From the NCBI GenBank assembly GCA_050084515.1, contig CM114271.1, positions 40,424,001-40,488,000 on the forward strand: a stretch of 64,000 bases of DNA. Reading direction: 5' to 3'. Position numbers and translations under genes: made by a program. The notes under the pieces were generated by a model. The model ran no database searches. It worked only from the letters and a program-made list of their open reading frames with translations, and was not told the origin of the DNA. Source of the DNA: Blasia pusilla (Eukaryota > Marchantiophyta > Marchantiopsida > Blasiales). Below are positions 43,663-54,997 of the stretch, one piece after another (positions within the stretch are counted from its first letter, which is position 1; each line of letters starts with the position of its first letter).

Positions 43663-44960
43663 CTATACGACAACGCTTCTTGCCCAATCAACATCTGTGA
43701 ATCCCTGTAATTGAAAACTCATAGAAGGTTCAAATTGAAGCCCGAATTGAACAGAGAATTTCACATACTGCATAATCCTCCTCACAACATCAAGGTGAGG
43801 TTTCTGAGGTGCTTGCATAAATTGGCTCACTAGGCCAACAACATAGCTCAAATCTGGCATGGTTATAGTTAGATAAATCAAACTTCCAACCATGCGTACC
43901 TACATATTAGAATCTCCTAGAAAATCTCCTTCTTCCACTCTTAGCTTCACACTCTGGTCCAATGATGTAGAGATTGGCTTACAAGCCGTCATACCATATT
44001 TTGAAAGCATATGAAGAGCATATTATCGTTGTAGTAACCACATGCTCTCTCCAACATTGATAAATTAAACACCAAGGAAGTACTCGAGTTCTCCCAAGTC
44101 TTTCATATCAAATTCTGCTTGTAACTTCAGCTTGACTTGTTGTACCATTTCTTCATTTTTCATAGTAATCAAGAGATCGTCAACATACAACACAATGATA
44201 ATCGTATGAACTTTTGCTCTCAAGACATATAACGAGGAGTCAGAATCATATACCCTAAAACCCAAATCTTGTAGGATATATGTAATCTTGCCATACCAAG
44301 CTCTTGGAGCTTGTTTGAGCCAGTATAGAGCTTTCTTCATCTTGCATACGCGAAATGAAAACTTTGGATTCTGGTATCTAGGTGATGGAGTCATAAATAC
44401 CTCCTCGTATAGATCTCCATTCAAGAAGGAATTTTTGATGTCTATGTGATGTAATCTCCACTTCTTACTTACTGCAACTGCAACCACTATTCTCGTAGTC
44501 ACCATCTTTGCAACAAGGCTAAATTTTTCCTCATAATCGATGCCATATTGTTGTACATAGCCCTTAGCCACCAATCTCGCTTTGTATCTATTAATTGTAC
44601 CATCTTGATTGCGCTTGATTTTTGTAAATCTATTTGCAACGAGTAGCTTCCTTACCGGAAGGTATATCAAGCACCTCTTATGTCTCTTGATGTCTTAATG
44701 CAACAAGCTCTTCCTTTATAGCTTCAATCCATTCAACTTTACTTGCAGCTTCTTCAAAACAACTCGGCTCTTGTTCTTGAAGGGTAGTTATCATATATGC
44801 ATGATGTGGTGTAAAGAAACCTTCATTTATGAATCTATGAACAGGATGTGTAACTCTACTTGATCTACAAATTTATTGTTTAGAGGTAGATGCCTCTTAC
44901 ACCTGACGCGAGCTCTGACTAGTGTCAACAGACTGAATACATACTCTTCCCGTCCATGGA
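43663..44960 (-). pseudogene. Ty1/copia reverse transcriptase and RNase H start
   Basis: Minus-strand frame with the copia reverse transcriptase: KARLVAKGYVQQYGIDYEE, then VAVSKKWRLHHIDIKNSFLNG (split here by motif only), KALYWLKQAPRAWY, and the active site LYVDDLLI, ending DLGELEYFLGV (44670-44065). A further frame (43893-43663) gives the following MVGSLIYLTITMPDL and the start of RNase H (GFTDVDWA). Upstream at about 44760-44690 another frame gives the pre-RT block EWIEAIKEEL. It lies opposite in orientation to the gag-integrase half at 40-42.3 kb, so it is either a second element or an inverted part of the same one. Confidence 0.8.
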
Positions 44961-45084
44961 CTCACAGATTTAATTGAAGAATCTAGGATCTCCCCTAATC
45001 CTACACTAGTACTTGGGGAATTTGAAGGCAATATTTGTTGGTTTACAATCATATTCTTCCCCTAAACAAATGAGTTTAGAGATG

Positions 45085-46058
45085 GAATAGGCTCATATGA
45101 TCTCCAAGTGGATTGAGTTGGTGGCATTACCTGACAAGGCAAGTGAGGGAACGACATATGCGTTTCTTGATAGAGTGCTTAGTCATTTTGGTGCACCAGC
45201 TGAAGCGTTGACCAACCAGGGTACAGAGTTTCAAGGTGAGTTTCAGGTCTTGTGTGACAAGGCATTGATTGATCATCGGACCACGTCTCAAGATCATCCA
45301 GAGGCGGATGGTTTGGCTGAGCATGTGATTCAGACGGTGAAGAGGGCATTGCGCAAGTACGGCCTACAAAAGGGGCATCTTGGAGATTGGGATATTTAGT
45401 TTCCATGGTTAGCCATGGGGTATAGGTTCAGTCGCCAAGCATCCTTGGCTTGCTTCTCACCTTATTTTCTGTTATGCGGACAAGATCCAAACTTGCCAGC
45501 AACAATTCGTCGGGAGTCTAGTGAGATGTTGAACCTTGATGACCCAAAGATGTGGATGAGAGTGTGTTCTCAGCGGGCAGAGCTCTTTCGGAGAGTTATG
45601 CCAATAGCCTTTGAGAACCTTGCCATTGCTCAACACAGGGATACGTTGCGGTATGCAACCATTTGGTGTGGAGGTTATCGACCATCGATTCGTAGGTTCC
45701 ATGTGGGGGACTATGTCTATTTGCAGCAGATTGCACCAACAACGTTGGATGTGACGGCATGCCGCACTATTTTACGAGTGCGCGAGGTGGTAGCTTTTGG
45801 AGTTCTCATGTTGGAGGGTCGTGATGGAGTTGTTTGGAAGGACCATGTGCATAATTGTGCGCCATATCATCTTCCAAATGTGGATGGTAATGTTGACCCA
45901 AGCTTAGCCATGATACGTGCATGTTGTGTGGGTCTGCTGGTAACGTAACCCGTAGGTTGGTGTGTGATCGGTGTTCTAGGGGTTGGCACATGATGTGTTT
46001 GACACCATGTATGGATGGTGTTCCTATTGGAAGGTGGGTTTGTCCTCGATGTACTTAG
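45085..46058 (+). pseudogene. gypsy copy 3: integrase with PHD finger
   Basis: Plus-strand end of a related gypsy pol. Integrase core: SKWIELVALPDKASEG, LTNQGTEFQGEF, HPEADGLAEHVI (45097-45399). After a TAG, the tail (45415-45948) has RFSRQASLACFSPY, FHVGDYVYLQQ and RTILRVREV. A one-base shift then leads into a complete PHD finger at 45918-46058: CMLC, CDRC, GWHMMC, GRWVCPRC, with stop TAG at 46056-46058. Compared with the 17.5-kb copy, every zinc ligand and the GWHM and GRW positions are kept although many third-codon positions differ, so the finger was under selection when these subfamilies diverged. Confidence 0.85.
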
Positions 46059-46225
46059 GAGAGGTAGATGACTTGATCTTTGCATGATATGGATTACATA
46101 TGGGCGACTAACAATGGGGCAACCTAGCACCCGGCCTTTTGATTCGTGCACCCAAGAAGGTGTATAGCATGTAGTAGATGTATAGGGCTACCTGGGAGTT
46201 AGAGGGACCTAACTGCCAGTTAGGA

Positions 46226-46709
46226 TGGCGAGTTGTGGTACACTTGTGTTTGTGGATACTCTCGTTTATGTTATGTATGTATGTGAGTATGGTATGTCAG
46301 CGATGTATGTTGAATGACGATGTGGATTCGCACGACAGCTGTCATGACCATACGGATTATGTCGTAGAGTATAGTGTGCTAGTAGAGGCCATACCTTATG
46401 TAGGGCCGTAGTGTCTAGGTAGAGATGCGGTTTCATACATAGAGTTGGGGGTTACTCCGTTGAAGGTGACTTTTCCAGTAGGGCACGCTCTTAGGTTGGA
46501 GGATATAGTGTGGAGTGCACTCAAAGAACAATTAGTTCTTTGAGTTGAGCCTGTTGCGTTGGGAGTTAGCCTTGGTAGTGAGTAGAGCTCTTGGCTATGG
46601 TGGTTCCCAAAAGCTTCGACCTGGATTCTCCCATCGTGGAGTGGGTTTGGCTCGATTGTATGTTATTCTATACGTGTTTTATGACAGTAGGTCTTTCACG
46701 GATTTCAAT
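46226..46709 (+). repeat. 3' LTR of gypsy copy 3
   Basis: Starts near TTGTGGTACACTTGTG after a purine-containing tract that corresponds to the polypurine tract of the first element (AACTGCCAGTTAGGATGG against AACTGCCAGCTAGGGGGG) and ends CACGGATTTCA. Its 46342-46709 part is the reverse complement of 50113-50487, the LTR remnant of the opposite half-element. Confidence 0.7.
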
Positions 46710-46802
46710 TGTGGTACACTTGTGTTTGTGGATGCTCTTGTCTATGTTATGTATGTATGTGAGTATGGTATGTCAGCGATGTATGTTGTATGACGATGTG
46801 GA
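46710..46802 (+). repeat. second LTR-start fragment abutting the copy 3 LTR
   Basis: TTGTGGTACACTTGTGTTTG and GTATGGTATGTCAGCGATGT repeat the first 95 bases of the LTR at 46226. They follow directly on the LTR end (GGATTTCA-AT-TGTGG), then stop at about 46802. The layout is the same as at 16696-16832. Confidence 0.7.
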
Positions 46803-46844
46803 TACTCCCAACCGGGAGCTATCAGTCGCATGATCTGGTCTCAA

Positions 46845-47400
46845 CTATACAGAAAACTTCTCCCGTGTCATGAATTGAGACCTATCATTGGCTCCTCCAA
46901 GTGATGTTTGAATATGGAATGGGCAAGGCTCAAGCTCTGACCTCCAAATACCCAAACCAATATATACCGCCTTTCCCAACATCAAAGGTTGGACACCACA
47001 GTCTAAGAAGACTCTATCTGGTCTATACACATGTCCTGTAGGACTCACCAATCGGAATATCCCACTCCGGTTGTCCAACATACATACACCAAGTGTAAGC
47101 CTCTCACGATCAATGGCTGGCCGGGCTGGTAATGCATCCATCTTCGCCGCTGTTGCCTGCCAAGTAGCACCGGTACTCTATGCTACACGTGACATAGAGG
47201 GTGGCTCCACCGCAACACTCTCATCCACCTCAGCACGTGTAACAGTAATACCCCCACGTTCACACAATGTGGGTACCAGCTGAAATAAAGGAGCTAAGTC
47301 AACTCCTAAAGCCATCAGTTCCATGGCCGAAAACAATGGGGATCCCAACACTAAAGTTGCCATCCACAATACTGCACTGGATGCTGCATCCGTATCTACT
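46845..47400 (-). pseudogene. gypsy copy 4 protease region
   Basis: Frames 47141-46845 and 47400-47178 correspond to the protease region of the first element: SPLFSAMELMALGVD and TLCERGG upstream, then DNRSGIFRLVSPTGHVY and VFLDCGVQPLMLGKAVY. The catalytic D-S/T-G has become DCG, which should be inactive. The element is cut at about 46840, just past the flap region, so anything that followed (a methyltransferase would be expected by analogy) is absent. Confidence 0.75.
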
Positions 47401-48604
47401 ACACGCAATGTAGATGCCTCAGTCCCCACTTTCGGAAGCAAGGACAATACGGCATTGGATGCTCCACATGTCCAACATGATTGTCCTTGCTGCAAGTGGG
47501 GACTGAGGCATCAAATGAAGGTAATGGTCTCTGCGCAAGTGTCCCTCTAGGACCTGACTGAGGTCGTGTGTACCCCCCACGACTCCCACTACTACTACCA
47601 CCATCACTACTAGGAGACTGTGAGATGGGCTGCTGAACACGAGAAGTAGTAGTTGTATCCCTGCTGAATGCGGATGTCACCTCTTTCTCCTTCACCATGT
47701 TAAGCTCAATCTTCTCAGATAGAGCAAACACATGGGTCAATGTGGGTGAATCATCACTCATAAGAGTAGCATCACGTATCCTGCGGCGCAACTCTCTGTC
47801 CAAGATCCCATACCAAAACTGGAGTGCCTGAGCCTTAGTCACACCCTGGGTAACTGAAATCAAGCGTCGCATACGAGTGTATGCCTCACGAAGACTCTCA
47901 CCAGTATTTCGCTCAAATTCCTGAAGACTCCTAAACTTCTCTGTCTTCACTCCATGATAGTTCTTCTTCAACCTCTTGAAGAACTCTACAACCGGGCTGA
48001 ACGATGGTGGGGCACTAGTACCTCCACTAGTACTCCCATGGGTACCTCCACTGGTACCCCCACTCTGGCTCGTACTCGTACCACTCAACGTTGGGCTGGT
48101 TGGCATAGTAGGAGCACTACTACCAATACCACCATGGGTGATAGACACATAGCCTGGAGACCAATATTGTCTCCATGCCTCAATCTCAGCAACATGGTCC
48201 TTCCTAAACTCATGGTAATCATCCATGGGTGGTCCCTCCAAGTGCTGAAATAACCCCTTCCAAGCCAAGAAGGATGTAAATAACGTGGCGTTCCGCAACA
48301 TCCGCATATCACACCACGTATCAAACTCCTGCATAAAGTCCTCCAACTCAATGGTGCCCACTGCATCCGAGTATCGTCGTGGGCCCTTCATGGCCCCATA
48401 TATCCCGTCCATGTCTCGAATCAATGGAGCTGCAACACTCGATAACAACGTAGAAGACTCGGTGTTTGGAACACCCTCGTCCTCCTCTTCATCAACCGTC
48501 AGAAGTGGAAAAGGTAGCCGATACCTCAATCCACTCCGTGTAAAACCACAACTGTCCGCACCACGGTCGCCAACCAAACCACCAGACAGCTCCGTGATGA
48601 CCAA
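47399..48604 (-). CDS. gypsy copy 4 gag
   Basis: 401-residue open frame from the ATG at 48604. The capsid blocks match the first element's gag (GTIELEDFMQEFDTWC, FLAWKGLFQHLEGPP, DYHEFRKDHVAEIEAW, LRSLQEFER-like, FWYGILDRELRRRI) with about half the residues changed, so it is a distinct subfamily. A Gly/Ser/Thr repeat (SGGTSGGTHGSTSGGTS) follows the capsid N-terminal part. The zinc-knuckle region near 47400-47520 is disrupted by a small inverted duplication, which reverses part of the CxxC sequence. Confidence 0.8.
   Translation of the reverse strand: MVITELSGGLVGDRGADSCGFTRSGLRYRLPFPLLTVDEEEDEGVPNTESSTLLSSVAAPLIRDMDGIYGAMKGPRRYSDAVGTIELEDFMQEFDTWCDMRMLRNATLFTSFLAWKGLFQHLEGPPMDDYHEFRKDHVAEIEAWRQYWSPGYVSITHGGIGSSAPTMPTSPTLSGTSTSQSGGTSGGTHGSTSGGTSAPPSFSPVVEFFKRLKKNYHGVKTEKFRSLQEFERNTGESLREAYTRMRRLISVTQGVTKAQALQFWYGILDRELRRRIRDATLMSDDSPTLTHVFALSEKIELNMVKEKEVTSAFSRDTTTTSRVQQPISQSPSSDGGSSSGSRGGYTRPQSGPRGTLAQRPLPSFDASVPTCSKDNHVGHVEHPMPYCPCFRKWGLRHLHCV
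47411..47512. repeat. inverted duplication (hairpin) in gag
   Basis: GATGCCTCAGTCCCCACTTT...GCAAGGACAA (from 47411) is repeated in inverse orientation as TTGTCCTTGC...AAGTGGGGACTGAGGCATC (ending about 47512), with a 30-40 base spacer. The arms are about 34 bases with very few differences. Confidence 0.8.
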
Positions 48605-50112
48605 GGCCGATGCCGCACCACCACCAAATTACCACCACTAAGTAACCAAGTGACGTCAATGTCGCTGTACTATTCTAGCTCTACTAGCTATGGGTATAGG
48701 CAACCTAACCTGTCATCACCACAAGAAGCCTCCCACGGTCTACTGGTCATCACTCCAGCCTCACTACCGGTAGCACACATGAGTAACACTACTCTGGAAA
48801 TGAGCGTCAACCCTAACAATGGGCGCGCAAGCAAGAAGCAACGATGGAGGGGATCCAAACACAGGAAGTCCAACGACAACCCTCCAATCGCAAATGGAAA
48901 TCAAGGTAACACAATCCACCAAAGTGGCGCCCCCTGAATCCACAGAACCCACCACACAATTCTAACGCAATAGCTACTCCGCCGTGGGTCGATGACGTGC
49001 TAGTCGGACTCGCAGCACCTAAAAATATCACCTGCATGGAGAGGCTACACCGTACTATGCGCTAGAGGTCCATCAACCAAAAAATTGAGATGCATAAAGC
49101 GCCTAACACATCTCCGAATAGCACCAAATGAGCTACACCAGTGTGTACACTGGCATAGTTAAGAACTCAGCAGTTAAGAGTCTTCCAAGCAGAATAGCCC
49201 AAAGATGGGTGACCAGTTATGCAACACTCAAATCTCAAATCCTGCAAAAATTGCCTCACGCCCAAGCTTGCTTGCTTGCTCCTTACTCCGCCTCTCACAC
49301 CCACTCATCCCGAGCTACCACGAGTTGCCTCGAAGCCTCGAAACGCCGAGAATTGCTCGAGACATGCCCCTATCGCCACGCTTCGCCATGCTTGGCTATG
49401 GAGAGAGGCCCAACCAGGGCGCCCCCAACGGGATAGGCATCTCCAACAACGAACGAGTCACCAACCAACCAGCCCCTCCGATCTGCTATCCACCATAGCT
49501 ATCTGACCTTGAGCTAGTCCGCAAAATTTTGATCAGCAATTACTCCACAAATCCTCAACCAAAATTGAATCTATTTCAACCAGAATTCAATTGACCACCA
49601 TAGCTATCTCTCCACAAAAAATCAGCTACAACCGATCTATGTACTCCGAGCTAAAAATCAGACAAACTTGTTGTCCATACACCTCAAGAATCGCAAATCC
49701 GACAGCGCTTCCGCCCAGATTCATGCACGCAGAAATCCGCAACGCTCCACACACTCAAGCGGATAGCTTCACATGAGATCACAATACAAGTAGCAATAGG
49801 AACCTCTCACCCGATCTGGATGAACTTCAACAAAGCTTGCGCACTCCAAGCTCTCAACATCAGAAAATCGTCGAACACGAACCAGAATCTTCAATCCTTG
49901 ATAACTTCCAACTCCCATGACGAAATCCGGCGATCTAAAGCGCGTTGGAATGCTCTCAGCAAGGCAATTCTTTCCCTACCAACCACGTACCAAATTCCCA
50001 ACTCCAACATAGGCCACAAGCCACGAACATCCACGGCTGAGTACACAATCAGCCCTAACCAGATCCTAGTGATCCATAATCGAAGCTACCATTGATCTAC
50101 TCTAGTTCTTTG
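48605..50112 (-). other. leader region of gypsy copy 4
   Basis: Between the gag ATG and the LTR remnant. No coding motif. A few phrases (GGGCGGAAGCG) are shared with the leader of the first element. No standard primer-binding site was recognised next to the LTR edge. Confidence 0.45.
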
Positions 50113-50487
50113 AGTGAAATCCGTGAAAGACCTACTATCATAAAACATGTATAGAATCACATACAATCGAGCCAACCCCACTCCACGATGGGAAAATCCA
50201 CGTTAAAGCTTGCGGAAACCACCATAGCCAAGAGCTCTACTCACTACCAAGGCTAACTCCCAACGCAACAAGATCAACTCAAAGAACTAAGTGTTCTTTG
50301 AGTGCACTCCACACTATATCCTCCAACCTAAGAGCGGGCCCTACTGGAAAAGTCACCCTCAACGGAGTAATCCCCAACCCTATGTATGAAACGGCATCTC
50401 TACCTAGACACTACGGCCCTACATAAGGTATGGTCTCTACTAGCACAATATACTCTACGACATAATCCGTATGGTCATGACATGGCT
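50113..50487 (-). repeat. 5' LTR remnant of gypsy copy 4
   Basis: Reverse complement of 46342-46709, with shared TCATGACCATACGGATTATG, AGGTCTTTCACGGATTTCA and the AAGAACTA/GTTCTTTGAG palindromic area. The outermost LTR start is missing beyond 50487. Confidence 0.75.
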
Positions 50488-51649
50488 CTATACAAATAAC
50501 TAAAACATCCTAACATGCACTAGTTCTTAAAAAAGAGGGCCAACTTCTCCAAGGTTGCCACTTCTCATAAAGAGAAGAATGACCTCCGCTTGTATATTAC
50601 CTCCTAAGAGCAAATCATATATGATCTCTTAAAATAGGGAAGTACAAGATCCTCTAAGTCCTACCTCTCATCTACCATGAAAATCAGAGTAGGTAATTTG
50701 ATGGCACATTTTTATAACACCTCATAGCCTTAGATTTTAAAATGGAGCATCTCATAGGAATTGGAGAGACTTGTCACATGAGTTGGAGAGACACTTGAAG
50801 AAAAATATACGATGTTCGCTCAAATTCAAGGATTCTCAAGATGGAATGTACAATGCTTGGGACACGTGGATAGGCTCTACAACATGAGAGAAAACTAGAG
50901 ATGGAGCTAACATAGGGCAAAAATTAAATGAACCTCAAAAGTAGAAGTCATAAATAATTGATGCCCTGTAAGGGGTGGATCCCATGGGCACCTCAAATAG
51001 CAGTATCCTAGCGACCTTGGGAGTTGTGAGGAAACAAGTACTAGTGTGAAAATCAGTTCCATAACCCTTGGAAATCGATACTCCAATGCATTCCAAATTG
51101 GTGAGGGAACGGTGAGATGTGTCAAATAGAGGACCAACTAAAAAATCTCCATCCTCCCAATATATCTTACAATTAGTAAATCTTTATGCACAACAAGATA
51201 AAATAGTGAGATAATAACACAAAATAGCAACAAGCTAGCAGTTTTTTCCCTTAATTCATACTTGGTATTTTGAGAAGGAAAAAAGAAGGGAAGAGATTTC
51301 ATTAATTAAAATTAAATTATGATTTAATTAATGTGTTTTATTTTGGTGGGAGGAGTGGAGGGGAAGGACTCAAGGAGTAGGTGTTGATTATACTTTTACG
51401 GGGTGTAAATATTTATGGGAGTGAGATATTATTTATATTTAAATTTAAAAGTGTAATTATCTAGAAGGATGGAATATTCCATAAAATAGAAATTATTCTT
51501 CACTTTAAAAATAAAAAATGATAATTACAAAAATCATTTTCGTGCACAAGCACGTGCATGCTACCTAGTGAATTGAGAACCCACCTTGAAATAGAAACCA
51601 GCCAAACCTTATGTGAGCCCTAATCTTGTTTTATATGAATAAATAAGTA
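50488..51649. other. AT-rich gene-free stretch
   Basis: No supported gene on either strand. Composition turns strongly AT-rich from about 51200. Confidence 0.4.
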
Positions 51650-51832
51650 TAAATATTATTGGAGAGTGCCCTTTCATTTTTGAAAAATTCTTTCTTCTTG
51701 ACATTTAGTACTTTCAACCAATGGGATCGCTTGCATTCTAAGTTAATAGGATCGTTCAAAATTAATTTAAAAGGACAGTTGAAAACTATGAGAGTTAATT
51801 ATAGGAGGTAATGCAAACCTGTGCATTGCCCG
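51650..51832 (+). repeat. Helitron-like family copy B
   Basis: From TATTATTGGAGAGTGCCCTT to GGTAATGCAAACCTGTGCAT-GCCCGGGC this segment is homologous to the reverse complement of 60403-60597 in the HEATR6-like gene (shared CCAATGGGATCG/CCAATAGGATCC and GAGAGTTAATTATAGGAGG). It is followed by a (TA)n run at about 51843-51863. The 3' CTAG is not preserved. Confidence 0.6.
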
Positions 51833-51941
51833 GGCATGTATGTATATATATATATATATATAGTGTGGATATTGTGTGTTATACACATAACCTTGTACGC
51901 ATGACCCTTATTTTCAAAGCTCAAGCTGTCGTACCAGTATA

Positions 51942-52150
51942 CTAGTAAGGTGCCCGTACGATGCACAAGAAATAAAAAAAGTGTTTAGCCCATGGGAGGA
52001 AGGGATTAATAATGCTCCATACAAATTCAAACTTTTTTCTTGCTATTTGTACCGTGTGAAACATTTTCTTGTTGCCCACTTGCCACATGTAAAACATTCA
52101 GGTGTTTGCAAATAAAAAAGGTACTCTCCAAGATAATAATAATAATAAGA
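51942..52150 (-). mobile_element. small Helitron-like element C
   Basis: On the minus strand it starts TCTTATTATTATTATTATC then GGAGAGTACC and ends with hairpin GTGC-ATCGTACGG-GCAC followed by CTTACTAG and then T. A 5' TC, a 3' hairpin and a CTRR end without target duplication are Helitron hallmarks. At about 209 bases it is non-autonomous. It begins exactly one base after the CTAG end of element E. Confidence 0.5.
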
Positions 52151-52151
52151 A

Positions 52152-52317
52152 CTAGTATAATACCCATGTTATGCACGGGTGAAAATCCGTTTGTTAATTT
52201 GAACTCAACAGCTATGTTGTGTTATATTAATAAAACTTGTTACAAGTGTCTTCACAAGAACAACCCACAATATAAACGTGTTATCACCGAGGATAATGAT
52301 AATAATAATAATGTAGA
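52152..52317 (-). mobile_element. small Helitron-like element E
   Basis: On the minus strand it starts TCTACATTATTATTATTATC and ends with hairpin CCCGTG-CATAA-CATGGG, then 11 bases (TATTATACTAG) ending in CTAG at 52152-52155. This is a textbook Helitron 3' end. About 166 bases and non-coding. Confidence 0.5.
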
Positions 52318-54997
52318 CGTTGCCCGTGCCATGCACGCCTAGCATAGTTTCCTCAATAGAATGGCTTATAAACAGGTGTCGATAATATCTTTTAAAATAT
52401 ATATTAAATTTTTTAAAAATTTTAATTTCAAAATTTAGGTGTAATTTCCAATCTTATAAATCTTAAATAGTAAGAAAATCACCTTTAGATAATATCCATC
52501 TCCCCTAAATAATTACATTCCTCCCTAAAAGTTCCAACAAAAATTATTCTTTCCTTTCCATTCTTCCTACCAAAATCACATTCACTAATTTTATTTAATT
52601 AAATGATTTTTCTTTTCAATTCAAATTTATTTTCCTTTCCCAAAATATCACATGTGAATTAATAAGATTAATTTAAAAATAATCAAATAATTAATTTAAA
52701 ATTTTAAATAGAATAATTATTTTCTAAAATTTTAGAAGAATAAGAAAATTCACTCTTTTAAGTTATTACAATACTCCATTCAAATTTAAATGATTTCCCA
52801 ATCCTCGAACTAATTTTAACCTTCCATAAAATTTGACCTCCCCTTTTTAAAATTTGTGTGAATTAAGACGCAAATTCTAAATTTTTTTAGTCCAAATTAT
52901 TATAAATTATTAATATTTATAATCCCCCATTATAATATTAAATAAATTATTTTTCTATTTTATTCAAATCCTTATATGATTTTTTCTACTTGCAATATTT
53001 CAATAATAAAATTGAAATAGGTTCATTACTTGAATTCGCCCCCCCCTACTCAATTCCCTTCTCCCCTCACGCGTCGTAAGGTCAAGACCTCAAAACGCGT
53101 CCTTTTAATATATAAATAAAAATTTGGATGTTTTCATGATAGAAAACCCATTAAAAAAACAAAACCACAACCTGGCTAGAAACAACTAAGCGGCCATGAA
53201 CCATGAACGTGGTAGGTACCGGTGACGACTGGGTTCATGGTAGGGATGCAGGAGAAGCCTCGACGTGTGCACTCGCCGAAAGTTGGAGTGTGGGGCGTGG
53301 ACTCTGCGGATTTCGCCAGCACGGCAGCCATCCCACCGTACTTACGGGCCAGCGCCACTCGAGTGCTTACAGCTCTCGCAGGGACTTGGAGAAACTGCCA
53401 GACGAAGCGACCAGTTTGAATTGCGCGCATTTCGCCGTCGCAAGCTGGGGATCCGCTGCGTCTTTCCTCCGCTCGGGGCGAGCATCTGATGTGAAGACAA
53501 GGGAGGAGTTAGTCACAGGTAAGTCGGACTCGTGATCGAGTCTGGTTACGGAGACGCTCTTAAGAGTAACTGCGAAATCTCAGGACGCAGAGGGCCTGTG
53601 GAGGTTTTCACTCGAATTGCGCAGCAGGTGAATGTTCTCTAACCACAGAGTCGTGTTCCGCGTTAGGTCATGATGAGACGACGTCGTGTGAAGCTGCCAT
53701 GAGGCCATTCTCGAAGCTTATTTCCTTGTTTTTTCGGATGTTTAGAGTTTGACACCACGAGCTTCTCTGCGAGCGAGGAAATTGATGAATGCTGGACGGT
53801 TGGACGTCGTTGATCACGCTAAGGTCTGAATTATGAAAAGAGTGCCTAGATTCCCAATTCATGCCACCCGAAGAGGGCCGATTGTCTCGTCCCTTTAGAA
53901 TTGCCGCACAAGCAGGCATTATGGTACCTTCGATGAATTGCGGGTTTGTAGAGCTGGATTTTAGCCGCCGAGAAGTTTAGGAATCCTGATTCATGACGAC
54001 AGGAGAGAGCAGAATGACTTTCCAAATTTGAATTCCCTGTTGATCATGTCATGTACCTTCCATGAATTGTTGATTCTTGGAGCTCAATTTCAACTACAGA
54101 GACGTACCATTGTTGAGCAACTCATTAACGACATGTCATTCACACCACAAGATAAACGCCCAGCAGCTCTTTAACAACTCCTCATTCTTAGATGATGTCA
54201 TGTGCACCTGGCTAGGGAAACTTGGCAATGGCTCGTCGCAGAAACATATAAAAGCTACGAAGCCATAAACAGATGAGTTGTGTAACACCGTACTCGTTTG
54301 AATACAGCGATTTGAGTACCCTCAGAATCCTTCGGCGAGAATTTACGTGAGTGAGCGTGGAGGTGCATTGTATCTGGCATCCCTAGGTTTATGGATGTAC
54401 GCTCTGAACTTCAAAAAGGTGCTTTCCGGAAAATATGAGAAAATTGTGAGTAGTCACCGAAGGGAGAGGAAGTCCGGTTGAAGGTGGCTTGATTGAAAAT
54501 GGAGGGAATGGGAGTGGGGCTGCAGCTGTAGGTAGGGGGACGGTCTGGGTACCGTCTACCGGTCCTTCTATATCTCCTCCCTGGAAATATTACCCCGTAA
54601 TCTTTGAAGAAAATGGTGCCTCAGTTCCCCCTCGGGTTTTACCTCGAAGGGTAAACAATATTTTCTCTGCATCAGTGGATCCAGAAATGGTTTGCCCCTT
54701 AATCGGAAGGGCGAAGAAGTTGTAGATTGCATCTTGGAGGAAACGCGATCATGCCCTCGAATGTACGGTCCGGGGTTGTCCTCGAGGGTAGAAATACGCA
54801 ACAACGAGTCGGAACTTGCGAGCGAGACGATGCGAGAGCGTCGTTGCATCAAGTCGGCAAAGCAGAGTGGGAAACATTAAGGACTCTCGTGTAAGTGTTT
54901 CCTGGAAAAGCACCTGGCTGTCGTATTTCTTGAGAAAGGAGCCCAGTTGGAGTGCCCAGTTGAATGACTGCAGTTTTAATGGAACCCCTGCAGACAG
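52318..54997. other. gene-free, includes the unresolved 5' part of the HEATR6-like gene
   Basis: 52330-53050 is very AT-rich and holds nothing I can support. From 53170 the composition becomes typical of the gene side. A GT-donor-like site (CACAG|GTAAGT) at 53518 and open frames at 53203-53535 and 54489-54725 could belong to first exons of the HEATR6-like gene, but none matches the conserved N-terminus. Confidence 0.35.

Noticed and set aside
53203-53535. 110-residue open frame as first HEATR6 exon
   Set aside because: It has a plausible donor at 53518, but two other frames are open as well and none resembles the conserved N-terminus; left as a possibility only.
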